Assembly: GCA_003342895.1 (NCBI GenBank)
Contig: PTFA01000081.1
Span: 1,002,279 to 1,066,278 of the forward strand
Direction: 5' to 3'
From: Casuarius casuarius
Taxonomy: Eukaryota; Chordata; Aves; Casuariiformes; Casuariidae
Length of the DNA stretch: 64,000 bases
Both the position numbers and the translations under genes were made by a program. Below are positions 14,401-29,500 of the stretch, piece after piece. The notes beneath the pieces were generated by a model. That model was not told the origin of the DNA, made no database searches, and saw nothing but the letters and a program-made list of their open reading frames with translations. The stretch's first letter is position 1. Each line of letters starts with the position of its first letter.

Positions 14401-17400
14401 CCTCAAGCCAGAGTCCTAACCCTAACAATCCTGCTGAATACTGTTCTACTATCCCTCCTTTGCAGCAGGCTCAGGCCTCAGGCGCCCTGAGCTCTCCGCC
14501 TCCCACTGTCATGGTACCTGTGGGAGTTTTAAAGCATCCTGGAGCAGAAGGTAAGAATGCTTCTGTTCTTTTTTTCTTTCAATTTAGCTGTAGTAAAAAG
14601 TTGGTAAGAATGCCTACTTGCACTTCATCCCTTCCANATACTCTAGCTAGTGCCAGTTGCAATATTCCTGCTCTCGGTAGGAGGTCAGGTTTTTAAGGAC
14701 AAGTAAACTATTCTCAGTGGATGTTTGTCTTAGGCTACACATGATGCTGCCACAGGCAATGCACTAGAGGATGTCGAAGTCCCTTCCAGCCCATATTTCT
14801 CTCTATATTAGTTTTTTGCTTTTCTGTACTCAGATTTTCCAGTCAATGTTGCTGCAAGGTGTTAAATCTGATATTTTTTTTCTCTCAGTGGCTCAGCCTA
14901 GAGAACAAAGGCGTGTTTGGTTTGCTGATGGGATATTACCCAATGGAGAAGTTGCCGATGCAGCAAAACTGACAGTGGCTGGGACAACTTCCACGGGAAC
15001 CTTAGCAGTGTCACATGATCCAACAAAGCCCGTGACGAACAACACTTTATCAGCAGAAGTAAGGAAGCGTTAGGCTATTCAGTGCTCAAAATACAATACT
15101 TGCTCTGGTCATGAATAGTATATTAGCCTCTGTGGTGATTTCAGTAAGATTAATCTGGGAAATCTNTTGAGGCCTGTTTTTAGTGTGTCGTATAGCAAGT
15201 GCGCTCACTTTAATGTTTGCAGAGTGTGGAAACAANCATGTTTTGGACTGAAATGAGCTATTATATGGCAGAGCACTAAGCAATGTNTGAGATCCATGTG
15301 CTAGGTGGCTTCAAAGTTTTAGGCTGTACAGCTTGTGTATGAAGGATGTTTGTGTAATGCATGTTTTAAAAAAGCTGAGTCAAGGTCAGTACGGTGTTTG
15401 AAACAATAAGATTGTCACAGTACTAAGCAGAAGAATATTTTGTTTGGCACCTTTTCACCTAAAAAGATTTATGCATGAAAATACAGCTNTAATCTAACAG
15501 TTTTAAAAGCACTATACTCCATATGAGAACTGAGACTTTGCAAAAGGTCAGATGAGCGTAGTTACTCTCCTTACGTTTTGTAAGGAAATGGGTATGTGTG
15601 ATGGTAGAGAAAGGAGATGCAGTCTCTGACTAAGTAGGCTTTTTAGTATAGTTCACACACAGTAGTCATCATCATTATCATCTATTTTTAGAGCCAAGTT
15701 ACTTGGTACTTCTGATTCTCTAGCAGAGACAAAACTCCTTCACTTACATCTAGCAATTTAGTCAGCTGTCTCATATTTTTATGATTATTACTTTTGTAAC
15801 ATCGTCCTTTCTTATTGTTTGCTTCTTGTAGGCTGATAACACTTCGGTATTCTCGGGAAATATAACTCAGGTTGGCAGTCCTGTTGGCAGTGCAATGAAT
15901 CTAATTCCTGAAGATGGTCTTCCTCCAATTCTCATCTCCACTGGAGTAAAAGGAGGTGAGAGGAAAACTTGGCAGCTAACTTTGATGTTTACCAGTTGCA
16001 GTTAACCCATTAAATTACTACATTTATTTTAAAAATAAGATGCTGGCAAAATGCTGCAGATCTGAAGAAATTCACGATAAGTACTCATATGGCTAAATGT
16101 CATGGCACTCATTTGCATCATTGATCCTTATTAGCGTCCAGGAAGAGCCCTGTTCTGGCAATGAAATTACTGTAAAAGGTAAAACACAAAACAAAAAGAA
16201 AATTAGCCTCAGTCCAGAAATAAGTGGTATTTTTTTTCACTAATCGGACTGTGGGGAATGTTCCACACAGAAATACATTTTAATTAGCCATATGAATATT
16301 CATGTTTCCCTTTGAGGAAAGCTCTTGGAACATTCGCTGTCTGAGGCATCCCAGAGCACTGAATTCGATGGCACCATTACACAGCTTGGCCTGCAGTGAA
16401 GTTTTTAGTAATTGTATGTCCACTCCCAGAGTATCCAAATGGAGGAGCATTCTGAAAAGGAAAAACTAATTTTTAGGACTNTAACATATATTTTTTTTCT
16501 TTCCCTGACAGTTGCTTTCCACAGTCTGATTCGTGACATCCTTTAATGCGTTTCTGGGATTAGCTTATATTTCGTCTTTGATTTTTATATTTCTATTAAA
16601 TTTTTTGCTGGCAGAATGTATTTCTGATGTTAAGCAGGAAGTAACCTTTTATTGCATGGTACTGTCAAAAACAAATATTCAAGCAGCATCTCATTTCAAA
16701 ACAAATCTGTTCCATTCTGTGTTAGCTGTTCATGTGGGTGCCTAATTATTCAGTCTCTTCCACAGAAAAGAAACAAGGAGTGAACTACTTAAACTACAGT
16801 ATACTTTTCTGCACACAACCCACATTTTACAAATGCATCAATTTTATATAGATAACTTCATGTAAATCTTATTTTGTATGCTAAGTTGATTTTGTTTTAT
16901 GTGCTGTCACATACTGGATTCTCCTTGCAGCATTTTTCTTCCAATATTGTAACTCTATTTAAAAACATTCCAAAAACATTTTTTCACATTAGAAAGTGAA
17001 TTACCTTTCTTTCTAGATAATTATAGCAGGAAAGATAATACATTTCTTTCAAAATCTGTTTTCATCAATGTAACTACTCTTTTGTTAAAGCTTAAATGCA
17101 GAATAGGTTATAATCACTCAAATGGATGAAAAATTTACATTCGCTAGTCATATGGAGCTAATCATAGAGGGAAACTCCAGACATTTTCTGAGTTTTCCAT
17201 TGGGATCCATTTTATGTGGGATTTAGACCTTCTGTGATGTTTTAAAAATGCTGTTTTATGTAGTGTTCACCCCTTTGTCACTTTCCTATTAGTTGAGGCA
17301 CTGAAAGTGTCAGTTCTGTGTTGTAGGTATGGACCATGTGCTGTGTTTGTAGTCCAGGACCGATGCTGCTATGCTTTACTGTGATTCAACTGAAATCCCA

Positions 17401-20400
17401 AATGATAATGAAGTCNTTTGTAACTGTGATGCATTTTGATTTGATTTCTGTTTTCTCCTCCAGTAGATACAAAAAAGAAAAGTTGATTTGTAAAACAAAC
17501 TATGCTTTCCTAAAGGAAAGANTGTGCAGGGGTTATGCACGTAAATACTATTAAAGTTTGAATATACCTAAGAAACAAACAATCAAACCAACAATACTTT
17601 AAATAAAGTTTTTTAAAAGGTCAGGCAAAATGCATCAGAGCCAGGCTTAACTGATTATAATACAGACTACTGTACCAATAAGTTAATGACTTCACTGTGT
17701 GTTTACTTGTTTCTTTTATAGACTATGCAGTAGAAGAGAGACCTTCTCAGATCTCTGTTATGCAGCAGCTAGAGGATGGTGGCCCTGACCCTCTTGTATT
17801 TGTTCTAAATGCTAATTTGCTGTCTATGGTAAAAATTGTAAATTGTAAGTTCTTTTATTAAATAAGGCTTGGGGNGTGTGTGTGTGTGGGGAGGGAAGTA
17901 TGTATATTATTCCTAGGGATGACAGCATTTTTATTTGTTAAGATAGTCTCTGAAAATGTGCATTGACTTAAAGCTTTGTACTTAGCAATATTAACTTACA
18001 ATATAAAAGACTCTTTTTGCAGTGCTTTAGGCATTGATACAGATAATTTTGTATAGGAAGTATAATCTAGAGTGATGCTGGTGTCAAAAATTGAGGCTCT
18101 ATCTCCTGTCTGACTGAGTAAGGCAAGCTATTTTATCACTCATTCTTCCTCTGGTTGCTTAACTCATTTCCTTGTCTTCCTATTCTAGAAAAAGCAGACA
18201 GGATCCCATAGTAATATGCTGTTTCTGTGGTTCTGTCCCACCAGATAGCTCTCATACTGTTTTCTATACTGTGCATGTGTGTACATGCACTCAGGAAGGG
18301 AGAGACAAATGGGGAGGCATATAGGTTGCCTCTCACTTTANTAGTTCAGTTGGTCTCTGCTGGGTAAGAAAACCTTATTTGAAAAATTGAAAAGGACGGT
18401 TTTTGTAGCAAAGTGTTTTGATTCTGTGAAATATTCCTATAATAAATTAAAATATTGCCTATAAATCTCTCAGTATCTGGCTAGGTAGCAGTATGGATTT
18501 TTTTTTAATATATATAAAATGTATGTGTATGTATATATATGTATATATTTAAATGAAAGGCTTTATTCTAGTAACTTAGTATTCTCAGTGAGTGAGTCGT
18601 GAAGAGCATGTGTTATTACTGACGTTCATATGAAGGAAAAGAAAACACTGACATCCAGTTACCATCTCTCTCTCTCTTGAGAGATCTCTGTTTGAAACTG
18701 GTTTAGCTGTCAGGATTGTGAAATGCACAGGCAGCAGTCTGGCTTTGTCACCTTTCATTCCCATTCAAATCCTGTGCTATAATTCAGATGCAGAAACTGC
18801 TAAAGGTCTGCTCTGTGGTGTTAATCCCAAGATCTGACTGGGATCTGTAATGCCGTGGCTCTTCCTTAGCTACAAACCCAGCATCATTGAGCTGCTTTTG
18901 TTTTGGATGTGCTTGTTTGTAAGGTAGCAGATTTAGAATGTAATTTGTCTGTGTGGCAGATATCAGAACCATGCATGCTGTAAAATTGATTTGTACAACA
19001 GCTGTATTTCTGTAGTGAAATTTAGGCATGTTTTGTGAAATTCTGATTTTGTGTTTTGATCTANGTTTTCCTCTCTGCAGATGTGAACAGGAAGTGCTGG
19101 TGTTTCACTACGAAAGGGATGCATGCAGTGGGGCAGTCGGAGATAGTCATTCTCTTGCAGTGTTTGCCTGATGAAAAATGTTTGCCCAAGGATATCTTTA
19201 ACCATTTTGTGCAACTTTATCGGGATGCCTTAGCAGGTAGGAATGCTTTCTGTTAAGACTGGGTTGTATGGATGATAGTACTGGATCAGACACTCTCATT
19301 TCTATCATTTAAAAAATGGCTACTTTTGTTTAAAAGAATNTAAAAAGAGAATAAAGATCAAAGTTGACAGGGGACTGAGTTTTTACTGGTGATTACCATC
19401 TACGTTATCTACTACTACCAGAAATAAAAGTACTAGTGAGGTGTTGGTAACATGGGGAGCTGCTCTAAAGATCTTCCAGCCGTCCTCTGGGTGCCAGCAC
19501 ACAGTAAGTTGGACATGTAAAGGCCCTGCATAGATTATTATAGCGATGGAGCAGGTGAACCGTCTCTGTGACAACCTTTGTGTTGAGCAGCAATTGCTCT
19601 GGCTACCTCTGCCAGACGTGGGGCTTAAAATTTGAATAAGTGTAACACTTACCTGAAGTTAGTACTCTACTTTTAGTGGCAGGTGTAGTAGGATGTTCAG
19701 CAGGGCTTATAGGTGCTCTACTAATGTTACTTCTAATTTTTTTTTTCCCATTTGAAGTAAGCGTAGCTTTTCTAAAGATTCAGAAAGAAAATTTAGAAAA
19801 TCACTGTGGATACGATGTTCAGTATCCCAAAACNGGGTAGTTCAAAAGTCTGATTCCTATACTATATGTCTGTTGCCACATGATGGAGATAATGTTTATT
19901 CTGTAAAGTAATATATATATACTTTTATATTATATATTTTATATGTTTTACACATGTGTGCGCACACACACAGACACACGCCTGGAGTGAATTGTAGGTG
20001 TTGCAGTAATTATCCCTGAATATTGGATTTTAGTATCTCAATCACAAGATTGTACTATGTAAACCTTTATACATTTTACGTTTGCTGGGTAAATGGGCTG
20101 CCACTTTTAACTACTGTTGGACCTTAGAATTCAAAAAACATTGCATGATAAGGGAGAACACGAGTACTTGGTTCCACTGGTTAGAAAATAACTGGTTCCA
20201 CTGGTTAGAAAATAGTTTTCAAAAGGTGAGGAGCCATCACATGCAATGCAGGGCTATATGCTGAAAATTCATATACAAAGGGTTCTGAGTAATCATTCAC
20301 AATGCCTTTGCAGTGACCGAATCCAACTGTTTAATGAAATAATTAAAAAGATTTTTGTCTCAGAAAATGTCTTGATACAACAAAGGTCAGCTTGTCCAGA

Positions 20401-20549
20401 GAGGTCGCCAGGTTCCAAATATGCTGTTATCATAGGTCATAATACATTTCATATACACTGGAAGCAAATGCATTTCCAAACCTCACTTAAATTGCAAAGC
20501 CTTATCTTCTAATTATGATGGTATTCAGAGGGAGATAGATATGAAGAAA

Positions 20550-20582
<33 letters not shown>

Positions 20583-23500
20583 CACAAATATAATTCCAGT
20601 TTGTGTATATTGCAATGAAGCGCTATATAATTACACTTCAGAAATACATAATTTATATCTCCTACATAATGTATTTGGAATTCTTTTTTTAGTGCTCTAG
20701 TGGTAGTAATTTGATATCCTACAATTGCAGTGGTGCAAAGAGCTGCTTGCTATTGTACAATTTTTAATCAGAAGCCAAACTTTAGTGTTTAAGAATTCCA
20801 CTCTTTAATATCCTTTTGGGAGTATTTGCTCTATGTCGTATTTCAGACATGTAGCAGAAACAAATACATACCTTGAGTTGCTATATGATATAATATCAAA
20901 GAGCACTGAAGCTATCATAGAACATAGCACCTAGATAAATTCCCATGACATTCTGTATTGCCGCCTGTCCTTTATATCCATCCTTTTTTCTTTCTAAGTC
21001 ATGTGTGTATGAGAGGGAAAAGTATATATTAACATATTTGCAGCTCTGGCTGTTTTCAACATTATTCAGCCAGAGAGACAGGATATAGTGCTGTAGGGGT
21101 TTCAGTTTGGAGGCTGTAATCCCTTGGAAGTGGTTAGCAGTTTGTGTGCTGTTATATATGCATCCACACTTCCAAATTTGTTCATTTTGGAGGTACTGCA
21201 CTTCTTCTGGAGATTAGATGGTAGGGATTTAGAGAAAATGAGAAGTCCCTGTAGAAATTAGGGACTATTTGAAACCCTGCCTCACAGTGTCATTTTTCAT
21301 TATATAGTACATTGATTTGAATTTATTTTGCAGTCAGGAAACTGAAATAAATTTTGTGGATGTTTTTTATTTATCTCCTAGAGCAAAGGTTTTCTTAAAA
21401 ACAGTCATAAAATAAAAAGACATATATAGTATTCGTTATTGGACTGGAAACAAGAATTACGTACAGTGATGTTGATCTTGTTTTGGAAAGAGTTTGGTTT
21501 TGTTGCGTTTGTTTTTAACTGAAAAATATAGCCCCCCCCCCTTTATTTAATTAAAGCCCAAATCTGTAGCGATTTTTTTTTCCATGAGCCATTTATTTAC
21601 TAGCTCTTCCTGCTCAATTTTGAATTCGAGCCTAGAAGCAAAAACCTGTGCGTACTTGTGCCTCTTCCCAGATGTTTCTGCTCTCCTCGGAGGTTAACTT
21701 GTTGCTCAAGGGCAGCCCTGTCCTCTGCGCTGAGTATTGCTCTCAGCCGTTGGCAGAACGNGCTTCTGGCACGTGCAAGCAGGGGCAGCAGAGCCCAAGC
21801 TGTTCTTCGGATTCGTCTCCTGTTTCAGCGTGGATAAGATCTCAGTCTGTTGCAGCACTGCTCCGGACCTTCATTAATTTTCTTTTTATAGGAAGTCTTC
21901 AAAGTCAAGCTGTGGTTTAGTGTTAGCACTTCATAATTGTAAAACAGTGAAGAGATTTTGAAGGAAAAAGGAGATTTTTCACTATAGGTTGTATGCATGT
22001 GAGGTATAATAGATTGCAAAGTTGTTAATTAAGGCAAGTATTAATTGTTGTGCTGTTTCTCTTACTTTTTTTCCTCTGGCCCCTCTGTCATCAAGATCCC
22101 TGCTGTGTTGCTTTGCTCACTTTGAAATTGAAAGCTAGTGGTTTCTGTTGTAGTAGTAATCCCATGATTATCTGTGTCTGTTGGCTATAAGCCTGGCAAG
22201 AGATCCAGTGAATGGAAAAATTAGAACTTNGGTCCTTCTGAATGGATACTCTGAAGCAGCTGGATGTGTTAATGTAGAGCTGCTAGATATGCCTTAGTGC
22301 ATCAACTTTTCTTTGATGGAGTACAATAAATGCTATTGTTACTTTTGTAATAAAAATGCAAATCTGGCAACTCTTGAAATGGGTTTATCATCTCCGTATT
22401 TTTTCGGGTTGTTCTGGATGAGGACAGATCAATCTCAATTGTACTTTTAGTGTCTTTTTTACATAGCCTGGTTTTAATTAAATAAGCTTGTAGCTAATAC
22501 AGAGTGGATCTATAAAGAAGTCCATGTAGATGTTCTGAGCTGAGAACAGGCTAACTGTGTAAATAATGCACCCTTGCAAGTGTCTCATGAAAAGGTGGAC
22601 ACAAGTGGGAGGGTGATTGTTTGGAGGACTGCCCCAGTGTAGCTTGAGGAAGTTTTGGATGCCGATGGCTGCTGCTCACATTGCTGGTAAGTGAGGCGTT
22701 GTGTCCCTTGTCAGTTTGAGTAAGTTCTTTCCGAATTACTTGCTGATATGCTTCAATAAACGGCTGGCGGACATGTTGTGCTGGTATGTTACATCCATGG
22801 CCTCATCTCTTCTGTGTCTCTCTGTGGCCCTTGGTGTGGTAGTGACTGAGTTTGTGTTGCTTTTCGAAAGAGTATGTGATTTTTTGCCCTTGAAGAAAAT
22901 TCAGCTGGGACGATTGTCCCCAGGTGAATACTGCTTTGGATCTGCTGCTGGGGACCCAGGGTGCTTGGGTTTGCAGGATGCTGGCACGGTGTTCAGTGCT
23001 CGGCAGTTCCTGGTTGTTACTGGTGACCGNGGAATGAGGCCCGACAGATGCAGCTCCCGCTCTGCCAAGCTACACACGTGCTTTCCCCGAGACCGGATGC
23101 TGAAACCAGCCTGTTGACCTGGGATTAACCAAATTATATGGGGCACGTATCAGGAACGTAACCTCAATGTTTCTGGCTTCATCACATACTGAAGGCAAGA
23201 AATAAATGCAAAAATCTTTNTACTTTAGCTTTGCTGGTATGAACTGTTTTATGAGAGTCCAGAAAGGGTGGCCAAGCTGATAGGCAAAGTATAGTGTTCA
23301 AGAGGGGAAGATGCCTAAGTGAAGAATTCAAAATAGTGTGGATCACAACTGAAGAGAAAGTCACATCAGTAGGTACAAGCGTGATTTTTCTAAAAGACTT
23401 TATAGAGCTGCTTTGGATTTAAGGTCAAGGATAATCCAGTATAATTGAGAACAGAATAGATACTGACTCCTGAAAAGCTGCTTTAGATGCATCATACACA

Positions 23501-26500
23501 CTTATGGCACTTTCTAAATAATAATATTAATTGTCTAATGTTAGGTGCTAGAATTCAATATAAGGAAAGGCACCTTTCTGTTCACTCCAGGGTTACTCCA
23601 AGTTTATCTCCTTTAGAAANGAAGTTGTGACATTTAGCAAACTAAATTACATGCCTTTGAGAAGGATAGGTTTTTTGCGTGTTCTTCGGACAGCTGCACT
23701 TTCTCTACAGGCTTCTGAAATACTGTTCTCTGCTTAAAACCCCCAACAGTGCAGGGGGTTGGGCCTCGCCTCCTTGAGTTGGCAATATTTATTTAAAGTA
23801 GCTGTATGGCAGATTAAAGTACTTGTGTCAAATAAAAAGCATATGGAAGTTCACTCAGAAATATGGATGTTCAGTAACTTATTAGTGGGGTCTTGACTTG
23901 GAACAGGACAGACAGGAACAGCTGACAACCCTGGTCAGATACTTGTGGGAGCAGCCCAGAAAGGCTTTTTGACTTGGGCTTGCTGGTTGTAAAGGACTCT
24001 AGAGAGGTGGGTAGGAAAATGCTTGTTGTTTGATTCTTCCCATGCTCTCCACAAAGCAGGAGGTTGCATGTTCTTATAAACAGAGTTGCAGCACAAATAC
24101 CTAATCCCAATAGTTTGTCCTCTTAGTAGTGGAAACCTATTGGAGCCTGGACTGCAGTAGCTGCTTGTGTCAAAAGGAGCAACTTATAAAGCTGTGGCTT
24201 ATGGTAGCAAAGTGCTGAGTAGCTGAGTTGCAGATTCCTCTCTTGAGGGTTTTTTCATGTTTCTGTTGGCTGAAAAATTTCTTGTTAAGGCAGCCCCAGC
24301 ATGTGAGCCTTGAAGCTCCATCTCCTGAAACGGGAAAAATAAGTAGTCGTCCCCTTCTGCTGCAGCACTTGGCATCAGTCACAAGTAGAAACGTTTGACT
24401 GCTTTGTCACGGCAGTGGGCAGTATTTCACGTCACCAAACCATACAGTTTTGTACAGCGTAGTTTTGCCTAGCCTCTTTCACACAAAAAATACTTAAGGG
24501 TACAGAATTAAGTTTAGTTAAACAGTTCATACGTTTTAAGGTTAGAAAGGACTGTTATGGTCATGGTGTTGGAACCAGGCACCTTACCCAGGTAGTTTTA
24601 CCATCCAGTTTATAGCTTCAGTTTGGATAATAGCAGATGGGAAGGGAAAAAGGAAGAATAAATGAAGAAGAGGAGATTATTGGGGGTGGTAGGAACTGGA
24701 AACGAGCAGAGTTGAGACAGGAGGATGCCAGCAGCTATTTTAGATCAGAGAAAATCTTTCCTGAACAGCAATTAATGCATTGGTTTGCACTCACTGGAGG
24801 GATGCCTGGATTGGTGCATTAGCAATGTATTCACGGAGCAGGCACTAGGGTTATGGCACAGGCTGATGGAGAAATGCGTTTGCAGCTGGGCAGGAGCAAC
24901 ACTTCTCAGCAGCTGACAACCTTTGATGTAGCTCCGTTAATCACGTTAGTCCTTCAGTTTGAGGAATGGCTACTTTTCATCCACGGAGCATTTACAGAAA
25001 TTGTAAACGCTGAGGATTCTGGATTTAGTTCTGGGCTGATGGTGCCAGCTCTGGCTTGTGTGTGCATGTAAAACTACAGATCAGCTTTGCAGGACGGCCA
25101 CAAACCGCGAGCGAGCCTCACCCTGCCATGGGGGACCTGAGCCACTGAGCCCTGTTGTCTCCCATCATAGAACTGGAGAGCTTGGTTTGTGCAGCACCTT
25201 GTGGGCCCAGCAAAAAGAATCCGACTAAGCTGCCCTCAAATTTGAATAGTTTGGAAAAATTCTGCTCTTACTTGGTATTTGCAGGTATAAAAGGAGCCTT
25301 TTCTCTACAGACCTGCCAGTAGCGGTATTATTCTTATGCCAGCGCTGGCTTCAAGGAGAGTTGCTATGACTTGACTTTCACATGGGATCAGTTTAAGGGA
25401 CAGACTTAACACCCTCCCCCTCAAACCAATCCAGCCTCTTTGCTTGGTTAACCTTTCCTTTGGTGGCCAACACTGTACTTGTTATATTTTCCTGTGTTTG
25501 TAAATGCTTGGGTATGATTTTTAGGCTGTTTTGCAGTATAATATTGAGAAGGTTTAATTTGAAGATCGTATTTGGATTACTGAGGATGTCATTATAGTTG
25601 CATTTCTGCGACTTGTGTTTTTTTACTTACTTAAGATCTAATGCTCGTGTGTGTGTGTGTGTGTGTGTGTGTATAAAGGAGAAACCTTACAGTCGCTATG
25701 TCCAATTAATGTGCGTGATGAGGAAGAAGGGGCACAGCATTTCTTTTTCTCTGCCTTGAGTTATTTTATTTTATTTTTTTACAAACATTGCATTATGAGT
25801 TGGTGGAGAGCGAGCAGAAACTCCTACTCAGCAGTCTCTCTTTGGATGGTGGGTGAAGACTGTGAGAAATTGAGAGGCAGTTAGTGCTAGTGAGGAGCGT
25901 TGACTTCTCTGTTGTCCTCTATGTTCTGCAAAGAGAGGAGGGAATGTTTAGGCGTAGGAGAATGGGCAGCAGCAGGTCCACGGGGTCGGCTCTGTGTCTG
26001 CAGGAGGGGAAGCCCTGGCACTGTGGCAGGAGCCCTGGAGGTCTGTGTGGATGCCTCGAATGTGAGCGATTGCTCATGAGTGGTGTGGTCAACCACACTT
26101 TTCTCTCCAAGATTACTTGTTTCTCTTTGAGAGTGAATCAGCACTATTAAAATTCACATCTTCCTATGGAGAATAGTGATCGGCTGTTTTGTACGTTATT
26201 TGCATGCTGCTGTTAACATTTGATGAAAGGAATCACACCATGGTTCTTTGCTACAATGTTAAATGCCGTATTGGATGCTATAATAATCTAATCAACATTC
26301 AGATTCATTCAGTCATTCCAGCATAAATATTTTTGGAAATTAAGAGCATCAAAGAATAAAAATTTGAATAAGAATTAGTGGTATTTCTCCCCTGTGTCTT
26401 TCCCAGTTGCATTTTACATAAAGGATACTAATTAAATAAACACTCTTTTGTGTAATTTCTCAAATGACCCAGGTCTTTAATATGTCTGGGCAAGCACTGC

Positions 26501-29500
26501 AGTGGTTTGCACAGAAGGAAGGACAACCAGTGGGCATTATTTGTTTGACCAGGTGCATTCATACACACCTCTCCTTGAGCTGTTTTCCTTGAAAGAAAGG
26601 AGTAGGCATTACGTGTATTTTGCAGTGTATTTCCCTATATGCATGTACAGCTGGAAAGATGGAGGGGAAAAAGAGAGCTGGTAGGTCTGTGACTGTAAGT
26701 ACTGTCCTGATATACTTGTAAGCATGACTCAAAGTCAGTCAAGTGCAGAAATGAAGGTATTTGTGCATGTTCCTGAAAATCTGACTTCCTAACAGTGATG
26801 GTATAAGTATCACCAAAGGTGGATCAAGTGGAGATACCATGGCTTTGGTGACTCTAGTTTAAAGCAGTTATTCCATAATAGACTATGCAGCTTTGCACAA
26901 GAGGTAGCCTGAACCCCCAAGGGTAGCAAATCTTTTTTTCTTGTGTGATTAATGGACATTAATAAGGAACATAGCTTCAGGAAGCAAAGTATGTTTAATA
27001 CGATGTTTTTTCTCTCTTCTGAAAAACTTTAAATTCTTGATACAGCTCTCAATCTTGTGAAATAATAATCATTTCTCTTCATAGGTAACGTTGTGGGCAA
27101 CCTGGGACACTCCTTTTTCAGCCAGAGCTTCCTCGGAAGCAAAGAACACGGGGGCTTCTTGTACGTTGCGGCTACGTATCAGTCCCTGCAGGACCTGGTG
27201 CTCCCGACCCCACCCTACTTGTTTGGCATCCTCATCCAGAAATGGGAGACACCCTGGGCTAAAGTCTTCCCCATCCGGTTGATGTTGAGACTTGGAGCCG
27301 AATACAGACGTAAGTATCATAGTTCTTTCAGCTGCAGTAATTTCTACAGGAGAATAGATTCTGGTTTAGAGAACACCCAGTCCTAAATTGTTACCTTTCA
27401 GAGCCATATGAACTTAAACAGGCAAGTAAAAACCATTATTGCTGGTGCTTCATACCCACATTGCATCCAACTAACAGCACAGCAGTCCTGAGGTTGTGAC
27501 ATGACCTACTGCCTTTTCACAACACCTGTGCTAGCTGATCAGGGAGATTTTCATGGAGGCTAATCTAGTTCTGAGCAACTGTTTGTTGCTCACTTAGTNA
27601 CCTGAAATAGAGTAATATGCAGAACAAGTCTGACTTAGCTGCTGTATTTAGGACAAATGACAGCTTTTGAGATATTAAGCTCTTTCCATGGTGAAATGAA
27701 AGAGGGTTTGCTTTTAAATTTTTAAAACCATGTTCATTATCCAGAGAAAAATATTGTATGTCATGGGGCAACTAGATTTGCAGTTTGTTATGAAAATTCT
27801 GTTGCAATTAATAACAAATAGGTTGGAGAGGGTGTTTCAGCTGAAGTAAATCTTAGCAGTTAGCATAACATTAGCATAAAGTTANGATAAAATCTTTTTC
27901 AAAAGACACTGGCCATCATTGGTTCAAAGAGAGATTATTGTAAGTCTGTCCACCATGATGGGTCAGAAGTTTGCTGTATTGCTCATTTGCTGCCTTAATT
28001 GACTGGTCTGGTAAAGCTGCGTTATTGTGAAAATGTTCNGTTGTTAAATTTTTTTTCACATGCACTTACCAGTCTTTCTGTAAATTTAACAAAGTAAGTT
28101 TTTGGATATGCCTCACAGTGATTTGGGAATTTAACTTGTGACATTTAGGGGACATCATTTGGAAAATTTTNATAAAATATATATGTTACTAGAGAGGAAA
28201 AAAATCTTCAAAACTTGCTTTCTGAGGATGAGAACTGTAGATTAAACTTGACTAAACACACATTAGTGTTAAAGGTGTCGATGTTTTTGCATGCATCTGT
28301 GAGGTTTTTAAGTAGAGTATTTATTCCTGTCAACACTTNAAAAAAACAAAGATGCTCATATTTAGGATGCGACATCTGTTTTTAGCACAGAAACAAATGT
28401 TTTGATATTCACAGCTAGAAGTACCTACTCTGGGTTTGTTAGGAAGCTGAGGCTTGAAGTCTCTTCTGTGGCCGTGGGCTGGATTTGGGCATATTCACTT
28501 GTCCTGTGACAGCTGTGACTGCAGATCGCTTCCTCCATCCCCTCCAGGTAGGGGCTGCCTTTGTGTGCCAGGCTTCCCCAGATACATCCTCTTTTCTGGG
28601 TGGGATTGGCAGATTTTGGCTGTTGTCCAGTACTGCTGGATGTGCAGCAGATCAGTTGCAGGCGTCACTCTGGGCTGCTGGATGTCCAGAAAATGGCTGC
28701 TGAGCATCTGCAGATCAACCATCATGTTCTAGTGCAGGAGTCGAGCGCCTCTGGGCGCAGCTGAGCTGCTGTGACACTTCTTGGTACGCTGGGAAATGGT
28801 GCACGAGTTGGTCAGCTGGATGGAGTGTGCGTAGGAGCTTGATGCTTTCCACGTGTCAGTGTGCAGAGCTGAGCGCGTTTCCATCAGGAAACCCTGATGG
28901 TGTTACTCTGACCTGCTGAGCAGTTTGTGTCTCCTCCTGACTACAGCGGGAACTGTGAAGATGTGCAGCGTTTTGGAAACCAGGCTAGGTGGGTGCTTGA
29001 GGATAGCTTAGGAACCTTCCTTCAGACGCCCGTTTAGAAAACCTTGGCATTATACATTACTGCATGAGTCATCTTTCAAGCTCAGTTAGGGCTTCTACTG
29101 CAACATAATGTAATGTAGCCAGATCCATACGGTACACACTTAATGGCATCATAGATGTTTTATAAGCCTGGCCAAGTCAGCTAAGGAATGCGGAAATTTT
29201 GCACCGTTGACATACTATAAATATCCTCTTAATTCTTTTTGACATACTTCTGTAGAGAATTTGCTACATTTTCAAGAACTGTGGAAACAGAAAACAAAAT
29301 AATTTTGGTATTATCACTTGCGTATGTCACACACGTCAACTGGAGAATCTAAAGGCTTGTGACGCTATAGCGGGGAGCTGCGGGATGGTCATAAAAGCGG
29401 AGAAGCCATTTCCGTGAAGTATCTTGAGAAAGGCATTTAGGCAGGTCATCTTTGCAATCATCGTCCAAATTGCTGCGTTCAGACCTACAGTTTGGTACTC

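Larger units (their letters stand above)
19237..27084 (+). other. ZFYVE9 largest intron (7.8 kb)
   Basis: It contains TA and CA runs at 19911-19979, a 24-nt tandem duplication near 20170-20217, (AT)n at 20552-20577, a C run near 21532-21541 and (GT)n at 25647-25673. Parts are GC-richer (about 22.6-23.1 and 25.9-26.1 kb), but their open frames resemble no family I know. Confidence 0.85.

Noticed and set aside
22701..23117. 138-codon open frame in the largest ZFYVE9 intron
   Set aside because: No recognisable domain; the opposite strand is also open over part of it, as expected in a GC-richer patch.
28450..29040. GC-richer intronic block with overlapping open frames, considered as a hidden exon
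   Set aside because: ZFYVE9 coding exons on either side join in phase without it and mammalian SARA has no extra sequence there.
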